From Burkholderia mayonis (GTDB lineage Bacteria > Pseudomonadota > Gammaproteobacteria > Burkholderiales > Burkholderiaceae), in the NCBI RefSeq assembly GCF_001523745.2, contig NZ_CP013386.1, positions 62,001 to 126,000 of the forward strand: a stretch of DNA of 64,000 bases, written 5' to 3'. The position numbers and the translations under genes were made by a program. Positions 38,382 to 47,266 of this stretch are shown piece by piece. How positions within the stretch are numbered: position 1 is the stretch's first letter; every line of letters starts with the position of its first letter. Below the pieces are notes generated by a model. The model was given only the letters and a program-made list of their open reading frames with translations, was not told where the DNA came from and did no database searches.

Positions 38382-40067
38382 GTGGCTACCGAACGGATGC
38401 TCGAAGGCGAATTCGATTATGTGATCGTCGGGGCCGGCACGGCCGGCTGCGTGCTCGCGAACCGGCTCACCGAAGATCCCGACGTAACCGTGCTGCTGCT
38501 CGAAGCCGGCGGCAAGGACGACTATCACTGGATCCACATCCCGGTCGGCTATCTGTATTGCATCGGCAATCCGCGCACCGACTGGCTCTACAAGACCGAG
38601 CCCGAAGCCGGGCTGAACGGCCGCGCGCTGTCGTATCCGCGCGGGCGCGTGCTGGGCGGCTCGTCGTCGATCAACGGCATGATCTACATGCGCGGCCAGC
38701 GCGGCGATTACGACGATTGGGCGCGCGCGACGGGCGACGACGGCTGGTCGTGGGACGCGGTGCTGCCGATCTTCAAGCGCAGCGAGGATCATCACGCGGG
38801 CGCGAGCGACGCGCACGGCGCGGGCGGCATGTGGCGCGTCGAGAAGCAGCGGCTGCGCTGGGAGATCCTGGAGGCGTTCTCGCAGGCCGCGCAGCAGACG
38901 GGCATTCCGTCGACCGACGATTTCAACTGCGGCGACAACACGGGCGTCGGCTATTTCGAAGTCAACCAGAAGCGCGGCATCCGCTGGAACGCATCGAAGG
39001 CGTTCCTGCGTCCCGCGCTCGCGCGGCCGAACCTGACCGTGATCACCGGCGCGCAGGCCGAGCGGCTCGTGTTCGACGGCAAGCGCTGCGCGGGCGTCGG
39101 GTATCGCGGCGGCGGCGCGCCTTACGTCGCGCGTGCGCGCGGCGAAGTGCTGCTCGCGTCGGGCGCCGTGAATTCGCCGCAGTTGCTCGAGCTGTCCGGC
39201 ATCGGCGGCGGCGGCCGGTTGCAGGCGCTCGGCATCGGCGTCGTCGTGGATCTGCGCGGCGTCGGCGAAAACCTTCAGGATCACTTGCAACTGCGGATGG
39301 CGTTTCGCGTGCGCGGCGTGCGCACGCTGAATACGTTGTCCGCGCACTGGTGGGGCAAGCTGGTGATCGGCGCGCAATACGCGCTGATGCAGCGCGGGCC
39401 GATGTCGATGGCGCCGTCGCAACTGGGCGCGTTCGCGAAATCGGACCCGAACGATCCGGCGCTCACGCGGCCCGATCTCGAATATCACGTGCAGCCGCTG
39501 TCGCTCGAGCGTTTCGGCGAGCCGCTGCATCGCTTCAATGCGTTCACCGCGTCGGTCTGTCATCTGCGGCCGACGTCGCGCGGCAGCATTCACGCGGGGT
39601 CGCCGGACCCGATGCGCGCGCCGTCGATCGCGCCGAACTATCTATCGACCGATTACGATCGCCACGTCGCGGCAAACGCGCTGCGCCTGACGCGCCGGAT
39701 CGCCGCCGCATCCGCGCTCGCGCGCTATGCGCCTGAAGAAATCCTGCCGGGCGTCCAGTATCGGAGCGAAGAAGAATTGATCGCCGCGGCTGGCGCCGTC
39801 GGCACGACCATCTTCCATCCGGTCGGCACGTGCAAGATGGGGCGCGCGGACGATCCGGACGCGGTCGTCGATAGTCGCCTGCGCGTGCGCGGCGTGACGG
39901 GGCTGCGGGTCGTCGACGCGTCGGTGATGCCGACGATCACGTCGGGCAACACGAACTCGCCGACGCTGATGATCGCCGAGCGCGCGAGCGACATGATTCG
40001 CGCGGATCGTCGCGGCACGTCGGAGCGCGGCGCGGCTGCGCGCGCCGAAGCCGTGCTGCCGACGTAA
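38382..40067 (+). CDS. GMC-family FAD oxidoreductase (choline/alcohol dehydrogenase type)
   Basis: 561 residues from a GTG with GAGGAG 9-14 nt upstream; an in-frame ATG five codons later is the alternative. FAD-binding VIVGAGTAGCVLANRL (about 14-29), GMC signature 1 PRGRVLGGSSSINGMIYMRG, signature 2 GAVNSPQLLELSGIG, and the C-terminal catalytic His in FHPVGTCKMG. Oxidises an alcohol at the expense of FAD; the substrate is not evident. Located 164 bp after mmsA, possibly part of the same pathway. Confidence 0.92.
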   Translation: MATERMLEGEFDYVIVGAGTAGCVLANRLTEDPDVTVLLLEAGGKDDYHWIHIPVGYLYCIGNPRTDWLYKTEPEAGLNGRALSYPRGRVLGGSSSINGMIYMRGQRGDYDDWARATGDDGWSWDAVLPIFKRSEDHHAGASDAHGAGGMWRVEKQRLRWEILEAFSQAAQQTGIPSTDDFNCGDNTGVGYFEVNQKRGIRWNASKAFLRPALARPNLTVITGAQAERLVFDGKRCAGVGYRGGGAPYVARARGEVLLASGAVNSPQLLELSGIGGGGRLQALGIGVVVDLRGVGENLQDHLQLRMAFRVRGVRTLNTLSAHWWGKLVIGAQYALMQRGPMSMAPSQLGAFAKSDPNDPALTRPDLEYHVQPLSLERFGEPLHRFNAFTASVCHLRPTSRGSIHAGSPDPMRAPSIAPNYLSTDYDRHVAANALRLTRRIAAASALARYAPEEILPGVQYRSEEELIAAAGAVGTTIFHPVGTCKMGRADDPDAVVDSRLRVRGVTGLRVVDASVMPTITSGNTNSPTLMIAERASDMIRADRRGTSERGAAARAEAVLPT

Positions 40068-40569
40068 AAATGACACGATCCGTTGAAAGAATCGGCAATG
40101 AATCGAAATAAAAAAGCGGCCGAGGGTTAACCCAAAAAAACGCGACGAAGCATCTTGCATGTACTCGATCGCGGCGTTTGTTTCGATTCGTGCCGGAACG
40201 CGTTTTTTCTTCGAAGAACTTTTCGCCGCGCGTAGAAGAAATACGCATGTCGTCAGGGTTTGCGTGAGGTCGGAAACGGTTTCGCGCGAGCAGACAGGCG
40301 GCGCGGCAATGCGCGAACGCATTGATCTGCACGACAAAAAAAGCGTGTAAAAATGCTGATGGCCGTCGCGTCCTATAAGTGCAAATCCCGATGAATGCAC
40401 TGCACCAACGGCGCGACAATGACACGCAGTCTGAATCTGCGACTTGTGTGAGGAGACCAGCCTCGACGCAATGACATAAAGCTCGGGGGCCGCCTCTCAT
40501 CCGCTGAATGCATCGTGGCCGCTTGCGCGAGATCTCCCAGCGCTTCGCCTCACTTCGTAGGAAGGGAAC
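40068..40569. other. Upstream region of the first HAAT ABC operon
   Basis: 502 bp with no convincing gene. It is GC-poor between 40080 and 40360, with several A/T runs, and must carry the promoter of the following operon. A TATAAG near 40373 is a possible -10 but lacks a good -35. No riboswitch pattern recognised. Confidence 0.5.
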
Positions 40570-41349
40570 ATGATTCTCGGCGACACGATTCTCGAAACAC
40601 GCGGACTCACAAAGGAATTCAAGGGCTTCACCGCGGTGAACGGCGTGAACCTGCGCGTGCGGCGCGGCTCGATCCATGCGTTGATCGGGCCGAACGGCGC
40701 TGGCAAGACCACTTGCTTCAATCTCCTGACAAAATTCCTGAAGCCGACCGCGGGTCAGATCGTCTACAACGGCATCGATATCACCGACGAGCGCCCCGCG
40801 CAGATCGCGCGGCGCGGCGTGATCCGTTCGTTCCAGATTTCCGCGGTGTTTCCGCATCTGACGGCGTTGCAGAACGTGCGCATCGGCCTGCAGCGCCCGC
40901 TCGGCACCGCATTCCATTTCTGGCGTAGCGAACGGTCGCTGAAGCGTCTCGACGATCGCGCGATGGATCTGCTCACACAGGTCGGCCTCACCGATTTCGC
41001 GCACGTGCCGACGGTCGAGCTCGCGTATGGCCGCAAGCGCGCGCTCGAGATCGCGACGACGCTCGCGATGGAGCCGGAGCTGATGCTGCTCGACGAGCCG
41101 ACGCAGGGGATGGGCCACGAGGACGTCGATCGCGTGACGGCGCTCATCAAGAAGGTCGCGAGCGGCCGCACGATCCTGATGGTCGAGCACAACATGAACG
41201 TGATCGCGGGCATCTCCGACACGATCACTGTCCTGCAGCGCGGCGAAGTGCTCGCGGAAGGCACGTATGCGGAGGTGTCGAAGAATCCGCTCGTCGTCGA
41301 GGCGTACATGGGCAGCGCCGACGCGGCGCTCGTGGGGGCGCACGCATGA
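40570..41349 (+). CDS. HAAT ABC transporter ATPase, LivG/UrtD-like
   Basis: 259 residues. Walker A GPNGAGKT (40-47), signature ELAYGRKRALEIATTL in the LivG/UrtD form, Walker B LMLLDEPTQGMG, and the LivG-specific C-terminal extension (LAEGTYAEVSKNPLVVEAYMG). First gene of an operon ordered G-F-K-H-M; its end overlaps the next gene by 4 bp. Energises import of a branched-chain amino acid, amide or similar compound. Confidence 0.94.
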   Translation: MILGDTILETRGLTKEFKGFTAVNGVNLRVRRGSIHALIGPNGAGKTTCFNLLTKFLKPTAGQIVYNGIDITDERPAQIARRGVIRSFQISAVFPHLTALQNVRIGLQRPLGTAFHFWRSERSLKRLDDRAMDLLTQVGLTDFAHVPTVELAYGRKRALEIATTLAMEPELMLLDEPTQGMGHEDVDRVTALIKKVASGRTILMVEHNMNVIAGISDTITVLQRGEVLAEGTYAEVSKNPLVVEAYMGSADAALVGAHA

Positions 41350-42101
41350 ACCACAGCGAACGGGAAGAGCGCGAGTTGAACAATGTCGAAAGCGGTACGC
41401 CCGCGCTCGCGCTCGCGGGGCTCGAAGCGTGGTACGGCGAATCGCATATCCTGCACGGCGTCGATCTGACCGTGCACCGAGGCGAGGTCGTCACGCTGCT
41501 CGGCCGCAACGGCGCGGGCCGCACGACGATGCTGCGCGCGATCATGGGGCTCACGGGCCGGCGCAGCGGCTCGATCAAGGTCGCCGGCCACGAGACCATC
41601 GATCTGCCGACGCACAAGATCGCGCATTACGGCATCGGCTATTGCCCGGAGGAGCGCGGGATCTTCTCGAGCCTGTCGTGCGAGGAGAACCTGCTGCTGC
41701 CGCCCGTGCTCGGCGATCGCCAGGGTGCGATGTCGCTCGAAGACATCTACGAGATGTTCCCGAACCTCGCGTCGCGCCGTAGCAGCCAGGGCACGCGGCT
41801 GTCGGGCGGCGAACAGCAGATGCTCGCCGTCGCGCGGATCCTTCGCACGGGCGCGAACCTGCTGTTGCTCGACGAGATCTCCGAAGGCCTCGCGCCCGTG
41901 ATCGTGCAGACGCTCGCGAAGATGATCGTCACGCTGAAGGCGCGCGGCTACACGATCGTGATGGTCGAGCAGAACTTCCGTTTCGCGGCGCCGCTCGCGG
42001 ATCGCTTCTACGTAATGGAGCACGGCCGTATCGTCGAGCATTTCGGCGCGACCGAGCTCGAGGGAAAGATGCCTGTGCTGCACGATCTGCTCGGCGTTTA
42101 G
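41346..42101 (+). CDS. HAAT ABC transporter ATPase, LivF-like
   Basis: 251 residues. The P-loop reads GRNGAGRT (53-60), with Arg59 where the canonical Walker A Lys stands. Signature RLSGGEQQMLAVARIL and Walker B NLLLLDEISEGLAP are intact. Overlaps livG-like by 4 bp and precedes the binding-protein gene by 69 bp. Forms the second ATPase subunit of the same importer. The Arg variant also occurs in some other LivF-like proteins, so it may still be active. Confidence 0.93.
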   Translation: MNHSEREERELNNVESGTPALALAGLEAWYGESHILHGVDLTVHRGEVVTLLGRNGAGRTTMLRAIMGLTGRRSGSIKVAGHETIDLPTHKIAHYGIGYCPEERGIFSSLSCEENLLLPPVLGDRQGAMSLEDIYEMFPNLASRRSSQGTRLSGGEQQMLAVARILRTGANLLLLDEISEGLAPVIVQTLAKMIVTLKARGYTIVMVEQNFRFAAPLADRFYVMEHGRIVEHFGATELEGKMPVLHDLLGV

Positions 42102-42170
42102 CGCGCCGCTTTGCCGGTCCCCCGATGTACATAACCTGACAACCACAACGCACTACACCAGGAGACGTCA

Positions 42171-43367
42171 ATGAAATCGAAGACCCTCGCGCATGCATGT
42201 CTCGCCGTCGCCGCCGCGTGGTCGGTGGGCGCCGCGCAGGCCGCGGACACCGTGAAGATCGGCTTCATCACCGACATGTCCGGCCTCTATGCGGACATCG
42301 ACGGACAGGGCGGCCTCGAGGCGATCAAGATGGCGGTGGCCGATTTCGGCGGCAAGGTCAACGGCAAGCCGATCGAAGTCGTGTACGCCGATCACCAGAA
42401 CAAGGCGGACATCGCCGCGTCGAAGGCGCGCGAATGGATGGACCGCGGCGGGCTCGATCTGCTCGTCGGCGGCACGAACTCGGCGACGGCGCTGTCGATG
42501 AACCAGGTCGCCGCCGAGAAGAAGAAGGTCTACATCAACATCGGCGCGGGCGCGGATACGCTGACGAACGAGCAGTGCACGCCGTACACGGTCCACTACG
42601 CGTACGATACGATGGCGCTCGCGAAAGGCACGGGCTCGGCCGTGGTGAAGCAGGGCGGCAAGACGTGGTTCTTCCTGACCGCCGACTACGCGTTCGGCAA
42701 GGCGCTCGAGAAGAACACCGCGGAAGTCGTGAAGGCGAACGGCGGCAAGGTGCTCGGCGAAGTGCGGCATCCGCTGTCGGCGTCGGACTTCTCGTCGTTC
42801 CTGTTGCAGGCGCAGTCGTCGAAAGCGCAGATCCTCGGCCTCGCGAACGCGGGCGGCGATACGGTGAACGCGATCAAGGCGGCGAAGGAGTTCGGCATCA
42901 CGAAGACGATGAAGCTGGCCGCGCTGCTGATGTTCATCAACGATGTCCACGCACTCGGCCTCGAGACGACGCAGGGTCTCGTGCTGACGGACAGCTGGTA
43001 CTGGAATCGCGATCAGGCGTCGCGGCAATGGGCGCAGCGCTACTTCGCGAAGATGAAGAAGATGCCGTCGAGCCTGCAGGCGGCTGACTATTCGTCGGTG
43101 ACGACGTACCTGAAGGCGGTGCAGGCGGCGGGCTCGACCGATTCCGACAAGGTGATGGCGCAGCTCAAGAAGATGAAGATCGACGACTTCTACGCGAAGG
43201 GCTACATCCGCACGGATGGCAGCATGATTCACGACATGTATCTGATGGAAGTGAAAAAGCCGTCCGAGTCGAAGGAGCCGTGGGACTACTACAAGGTTGT
43301 CGCGACCATCCCGGGCGAGCAGGCGTTCACGACGAAGCAGGAGACGCGCTGCGCGTTGTGGAAGTGA
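42171..43367 (+). CDS. HAAT ABC transporter periplasmic binding protein, LivK-like
   Basis: 398 residues. Signal peptide cut after GAAQA (about residue 24), then the type I periplasmic fold beginning VKIGFITDMSGLYADIDGQGG. Encoded inside the first HAAT operon with SD AGGAG. The ligand is not predictable; proteins of this subgroup bind branched-chain or aromatic acids, amides or urea-like compounds. Confidence 0.93.
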   Translation: MKSKTLAHACLAVAAAWSVGAAQAADTVKIGFITDMSGLYADIDGQGGLEAIKMAVADFGGKVNGKPIEVVYADHQNKADIAASKAREWMDRGGLDLLVGGTNSATALSMNQVAAEKKKVYINIGAGADTLTNEQCTPYTVHYAYDTMALAKGTGSAVVKQGGKTWFFLTADYAFGKALEKNTAEVVKANGGKVLGEVRHPLSASDFSSFLLQAQSSKAQILGLANAGGDTVNAIKAAKEFGITKTMKLAALLMFINDVHALGLETTQGLVLTDSWYWNRDQASRQWAQRYFAKMKKMPSSLQAADYSSVTTYLKAVQAAGSTDSDKVMAQLKKMKIDDFYAKGYIRTDGSMIHDMYLMEVKKPSESKEPWDYYKVVATIPGEQAFTTKQETRCALWK

Positions 43368-43494
43368 TGTGGCGCGTTCGCCGCGCGCGTTTCGGCGCGG
43401 CGAACGCACGCGCAACGGCGGCTCCAACGCGGCCGTTGCGCCCATTTGGTTGCATGCGCAACGATTCAAACCTGACTGACTGACGGCAGATTCG

Positions 43495-44379
43495 ATGGAC
43501 ATCTTCGGCATTCCGATGTCGGCGATGCTGAGCCAGTTGTTGCTCGGACTCGTCAACGGCTCGTTCTACGCGATCCTGAGCCTCGGGCTCGCGGTGATCT
43601 TCGGGCTGCTCAACGTGATCAACTTCGCGCACGGCGCGCTCTTCATGCTGGGCGCGATGCTCGCGTGGATGGGGCTCACGTATCTCGGCCTGCCGTACTG
43701 GGCGATGCTCGTGCTCGCGCCCGTCATCGTCGGGCTGTTCGGCATCCTGATCGAACGCTCGATGCTGCGCTGGCTCTACAAGCTCGATCACCTGTACGGC
43801 CTGCTGCTGACGTTCGGGCTCACGCTCGTCGTCGAAGGCGTGTTCCGCGCGATCTACGGCTCGTCCGGGCAGCCGTACGACGTGCCCGAGCTCCTGTCCG
43901 GCGCGACGAATCTCGGCTTCATGTTCCTGCCGAACTATCGTGCATGGGTCGTCGTCGCGTCGCTCGCGGTGTGCATGGCGACGTGGTTCGTCATCGAAAA
44001 GACGCGGCTCGGCGCGTACCTGCGCGCGGGCACCGAGAATCCGAAGCTCGTCGAGGCGTTCGGCGTCAACGTGCCGATGATGGTCACGCTGACCTACGGC
44101 TTCGGCGTCGCGCTCGCCGCATTCGCCGGCGTGCTCGCCGCGCCGGTGATCCAGGTGTCGCCGCTGATGGGGCAGCCGATGATCATCACCGTGTTCGCGG
44201 TCGTCGTGATCGGCGGGATGGGCTCGATTCTCGGCTCGATCCTGACGGGCCTGATGCTCGGCGTGATCGAGGGTTTGACGCGGGTGTTCTATCCGGAAGC
44301 GTCGGCGACGGTCGTCTTCGTGATCATGGCGATCGTGCTGCTGATCCGTCCGGCGGGTTTATTCGGCAAGGAAAGATGA
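43495..44379 (+). CDS. HAAT ABC transporter permease, LivH-like
   Basis: 294 residues, about 8 membrane helices. Contains the LivH hallmarks LLGLVNGSFYAILSLGLAVIFGLLNVINFAHGALFMLGA and GGMGSILGSILTGLMLGV. Its stop overlaps the start of the LivM-like gene (ATGA). Confidence 0.95.
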   Translation: MDIFGIPMSAMLSQLLLGLVNGSFYAILSLGLAVIFGLLNVINFAHGALFMLGAMLAWMGLTYLGLPYWAMLVLAPVIVGLFGILIERSMLRWLYKLDHLYGLLLTFGLTLVVEGVFRAIYGSSGQPYDVPELLSGATNLGFMFLPNYRAWVVVASLAVCMATWFVIEKTRLGAYLRAGTENPKLVEAFGVNVPMMVTLTYGFGVALAAFAGVLAAPVIQVSPLMGQPMIITVFAVVVIGGMGSILGSILTGLMLGVIEGLTRVFYPEASATVVFVIMAIVLLIRPAGLFGKER

Positions 44380-45353
44380 TGCAGAGAAAAGCGCTCTATG
44401 GGCTGCTGCTGATCGGCCTGCTCGTCGCGCCGTTCGTCGGCGCGTATCCGCTGTTCGTGATGAAGGTGCTGTGCTTCGCGCTCTTCGCGGCCGCGTTCAA
44501 TCTGCTGATCGGCTTCACGGGCCTGCTGTCGTTCGGCCACGCGATGTTCCTCGCGACCGCGGGCTACGTGACGGGCTACGCGATGCAGTCGCTCGGCACG
44601 ACGCCCGAGCTCGGCGTGCTCGCGGGCACCGCGGCGGCAACCTTGCTCGGCCTCGTCGTCGGGCTGTTCGCGATCCGGCGGCAGGGCATCTATTTCGCGA
44701 TGATCACGCTCGCGTTCGCGCAGATGGTGTACTTCGTCTATCTGCAGGCGCCGTTTACGCACGGCGAGGACGGCCTGCAGGGCGTGCCGCGCGGCCGACT
44801 GTTCGGACTCCTCGATCTGTCGTCGGATCTCGTGCTCTATTACGTCGTGCTCGTCGTGATCGCGTGCGCATGTTTCTTCATCGTGCGCATCGTGCATTCG
44901 CCGTTCGGGCAGGTGCTCGTCGCGATCAAGGAGAACGAGCCCCGCGCGACGTCGCTCGGCTACGATACCGATCGCTTCAAGCTGCTCGCGTTCATCCTGT
45001 CGGCCGGGCTTGCGGGCCTCGCGGGCGCGCTGAAGGTCGTCGTGCTCGGCTTCGAGACGCTGAGCGACGCATACTGGACGATGTCGGGCCTCGTCGTGCT
45101 GATGACGCTCGTGGGCGGCATGGGCACGCTGTTCGGCCCGCTCGTCGGCGCGGCGCTGATCGTCGCGCTCGAGGATCGGCTCGGCGACATCGGCGGCTGG
45201 CTCGCGTCGGCGACGGGCATCGACTGGTTCCGCTCCCTCGGCGAGTCCGCAACGATCGTCACGGGCCTCATCTTCATTGCGTGCGTGCTCGCGTTCCGGC
45301 GCGGGATCGTCGGCGAGGTGATCGCTCGAGTGCGGCCGCTGCGGGCGTCCTGA
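44376..45353 (+). CDS. HAAT ABC transporter permease, LivM-like
   Basis: 325 residues starting at the ATG that overlaps the previous stop. Contains FNLLIGFTGLLSFGHAMFLATAGYV, the IRRQGIYFAMITLAFAQM segment and VLMTLVGGMGTLFGPLVGAALIV. Last gene of the first operon; together with the preceding permease forms the membrane channel. Confidence 0.95.
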   Translation: MMQRKALYGLLLIGLLVAPFVGAYPLFVMKVLCFALFAAAFNLLIGFTGLLSFGHAMFLATAGYVTGYAMQSLGTTPELGVLAGTAAATLLGLVVGLFAIRRQGIYFAMITLAFAQMVYFVYLQAPFTHGEDGLQGVPRGRLFGLLDLSSDLVLYYVVLVVIACACFFIVRIVHSPFGQVLVAIKENEPRATSLGYDTDRFKLLAFILSAGLAGLAGALKVVVLGFETLSDAYWTMSGLVVLMTLVGGMGTLFGPLVGAALIVALEDRLGDIGGWLASATGIDWFRSLGESATIVTGLIFIACVLAFRRGIVGEVIARVRPLRAS

Positions 45354-45826
45354 GCGATCGTGCGGTGCGCAACGATCGTTTGGAATCCGATCTAATATGA
45401 ACGGCAAACACGGATCCAGCCTGGCTGTGACGTGCCCCAATTTCGTGCGGCGATGCACCATAGGGGTAAATGCTAGGTTGTCGCGCTGTGCAGGCTTGCA
45501 TTAACCTTCGTCTCAGTTCTGATGCACCGCGAAACGAATTTGCAGGTGGAGAACGAGGAGACATTCGAGGCACTGAGTGCCCGACCCAAAGCGCTGTTGG
45601 ATTCGTTCCAACAGCGCTTTTTATTTGCGCGTTCGCGGTTGCCCGAAGCCTCGTCTTCGCCAAATAACGCCGATTCCGTTGCCGTCCCTGGCCGTTCGCG
45701 AGCACTGGATGGCCGCTGCCGCTGCGGGCTAACCCGGTTGCCGCGCGCGCAACGCGTCCGCTACACTCGCCGTTCCCCGACCCATCGGTCGGGACTGGCC
45801 GAGCGCAAGACACGGAGACGAACTCG
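45354..45826. other. Gap between the two HAAT operons
   Basis: 473 bp without a convincing gene. The only clear structure is the strong hairpin terminator near its middle. A 102-codon frame that starts at 45522 and runs into the next gene was considered and not called. Confidence 0.6.
45588..45626 (+). terminator. Strong Rho-independent terminator or attenuator
   Basis: Perfect 14-bp stem AAAGCGCTGTTGGA / TCCAACAGCGCTTT with a 5-nt loop, followed by TTATTT. It lies 235 bp past the LivM-like stop and 207 bp before the next binding-protein gene, so it either ends the first operon's transcript or attenuates transcription of the second. Confidence 0.85.
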
Positions 45827-46969
45827 ATGAAAGAGGCGTGGCGATTCTGGGGATTCGGCGCGGCAGTCGCATGGGCGGCCGTCGTGGGCCCCGCGTTCGC
45901 GGACGTCGAGATCGGCGGCACTGTCTCCGCCATCGTCCCCGCCACGTTGCTCGACATCCCCGAAAAGAACACGATCGCGCTGCTGCCGAAGGAAATCGGC
46001 GGGAAGAAAATGAGCTACGTCGTTCTCGACGATGCGACCGATTCGACGCAGGCTGTGAAGAACGCTCGCAAGCTTACGAGCGAGGACAAGGTCGACGCGC
46101 TGATCGGCTCGACCATCGTGCCGAACGCGCTCGCGATGACCGACGTCGCCGCGCAGACATCGACGCTGACGATCTCGATGGCGTCGTCCGCGTCGATCGT
46201 CGAGCCGCTTGATGCGAAGCGCACACGGGTCTTCGAGACGCCGCAGAACGACAGCCTGACGGCGAGCGCGATCGCCGGGCACATGGCGAAGCGCGGCGCG
46301 AAGACGGTCGCGTTCGTCGGTTTCGGCGACGCATACGGCGAGCGCTGGCTCAAGGAATTCGGCAAGGCCGCGGCCGTGAAGCGGACCGCGCTCGTCGCGA
46401 CCGAGCGTTTCGCGCACACTGACACGTCGGTGACGGGGCCGGTGCTGAAGGCGCTATCGACGTGGCCCGATGCGGTGCTGATCGCGGGCGCGGACACGCC
46501 GGCCGCGCTGTCGCAGAAGACGCTGAAGGCACGCGACTACACGGACGCGATCCATCAGACGCATGGCGTCGCGAACAACGATTTCCTGCACGTATGCGGC
46601 AAGGACCGCGAAAGCACGTATCTGCCCGCCGGCCCGATCGTCGTCGCTGATCAGTTTCCTGATTCGAATCCCGTCAAGCCGTCCACGCTCGCGTATGAGC
46701 GCGCGTACGAGAACGCATACGGCGACGGCACGGTGTCGACGCTCGGCGGCCACGCGTGGGACGCGGCGCTGCTTTTGCAGCGCGCGATTCCGATCGCGCT
46801 GGAGAGCGGCCAGCCCGGCACGCCGGGATTTCGAAGCGCGCTGCGCATGGCGCGCGAGAACGCACAGGACGTCGCCGGCCCGCACGGCGTGTTCGACGTG
46901 AGCGCCGCCGGCCACGCCGGTCTCGACGAACGTGCGCGCGTGAAGGTCGAGATCGCCGGCGGTCAGTGA
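45827..46969 (+). CDS. HAAT ABC periplasmic binding protein, first of a tandem pair
   Basis: 380 residues. Signal peptide cut near GPAFA (about residue 25), then VEIGGTVSAIVPATLLDIPEKNTIALLPKEIGGKKM, the type I binding fold. A CGKD motif follows HGVANNDFLHV in the C-terminal lobe. Strongly similar throughout to the next gene, so the pair arose by tandem duplication. Probably feeds the permease/ATPase set downstream. Confidence 0.9.
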   Translation: MKEAWRFWGFGAAVAWAAVVGPAFADVEIGGTVSAIVPATLLDIPEKNTIALLPKEIGGKKMSYVVLDDATDSTQAVKNARKLTSEDKVDALIGSTIVPNALAMTDVAAQTSTLTISMASSASIVEPLDAKRTRVFETPQNDSLTASAIAGHMAKRGAKTVAFVGFGDAYGERWLKEFGKAAAVKRTALVATERFAHTDTSVTGPVLKALSTWPDAVLIAGADTPAALSQKTLKARDYTDAIHQTHGVANNDFLHVCGKDRESTYLPAGPIVVADQFPDSNPVKPSTLAYERAYENAYGDGTVSTLGGHAWDAALLLQRAIPIALESGQPGTPGFRSALRMARENAQDVAGPHGVFDVSAAGHAGLDERARVKVEIAGGQ

Positions 46970-47266
46970 AAGCGCATCCGGAACCGAGCGCGGGGCATTG
47001 CGCGGCGGACAGGGCGGCGAAAGGCGCGTGCGATCGGCCGCGCTTTTTTGTAACCGCGCGCGGCGGGCGGGATCCGTCGGACGATTGCCGCAGTAGCAGC
47101 AGATGGGCGCGTGCGATATGCGCGCGCAGGGGAGCGCAACAGAACGCGCCCCGCGTCGATTCACGGTGGAACGTGAAACCGGCCGCGGTGGCGTGCAGGT
47201 TCGATCGGCGCGCCGTGTCGCAGCGGCGCGATCGATCGCGTTTCGCGCAGCGTTTGGAGACACACA

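Noticed and set aside
38277..39593. 438-codon minus-strand frame opposite the GMC oxidoreductase
   Set aside because: Arg/Ala/His-rich with no motif; the plus-strand gene has clear FAD and GMC signatures.
40090..40140. GGGTTAACCC followed by an A-run as a terminator
   Set aside because: The palindrome has no loop and only five base pairs per arm, so it would not form a stable RNA hairpin.
45522..45830. Possible 102-residue protein between the HAAT operons
   Set aside because: It would be translated through the strong terminator hairpin, turns Arg-rich at the end, has no clear ribosome site and overlaps the next gene's start.
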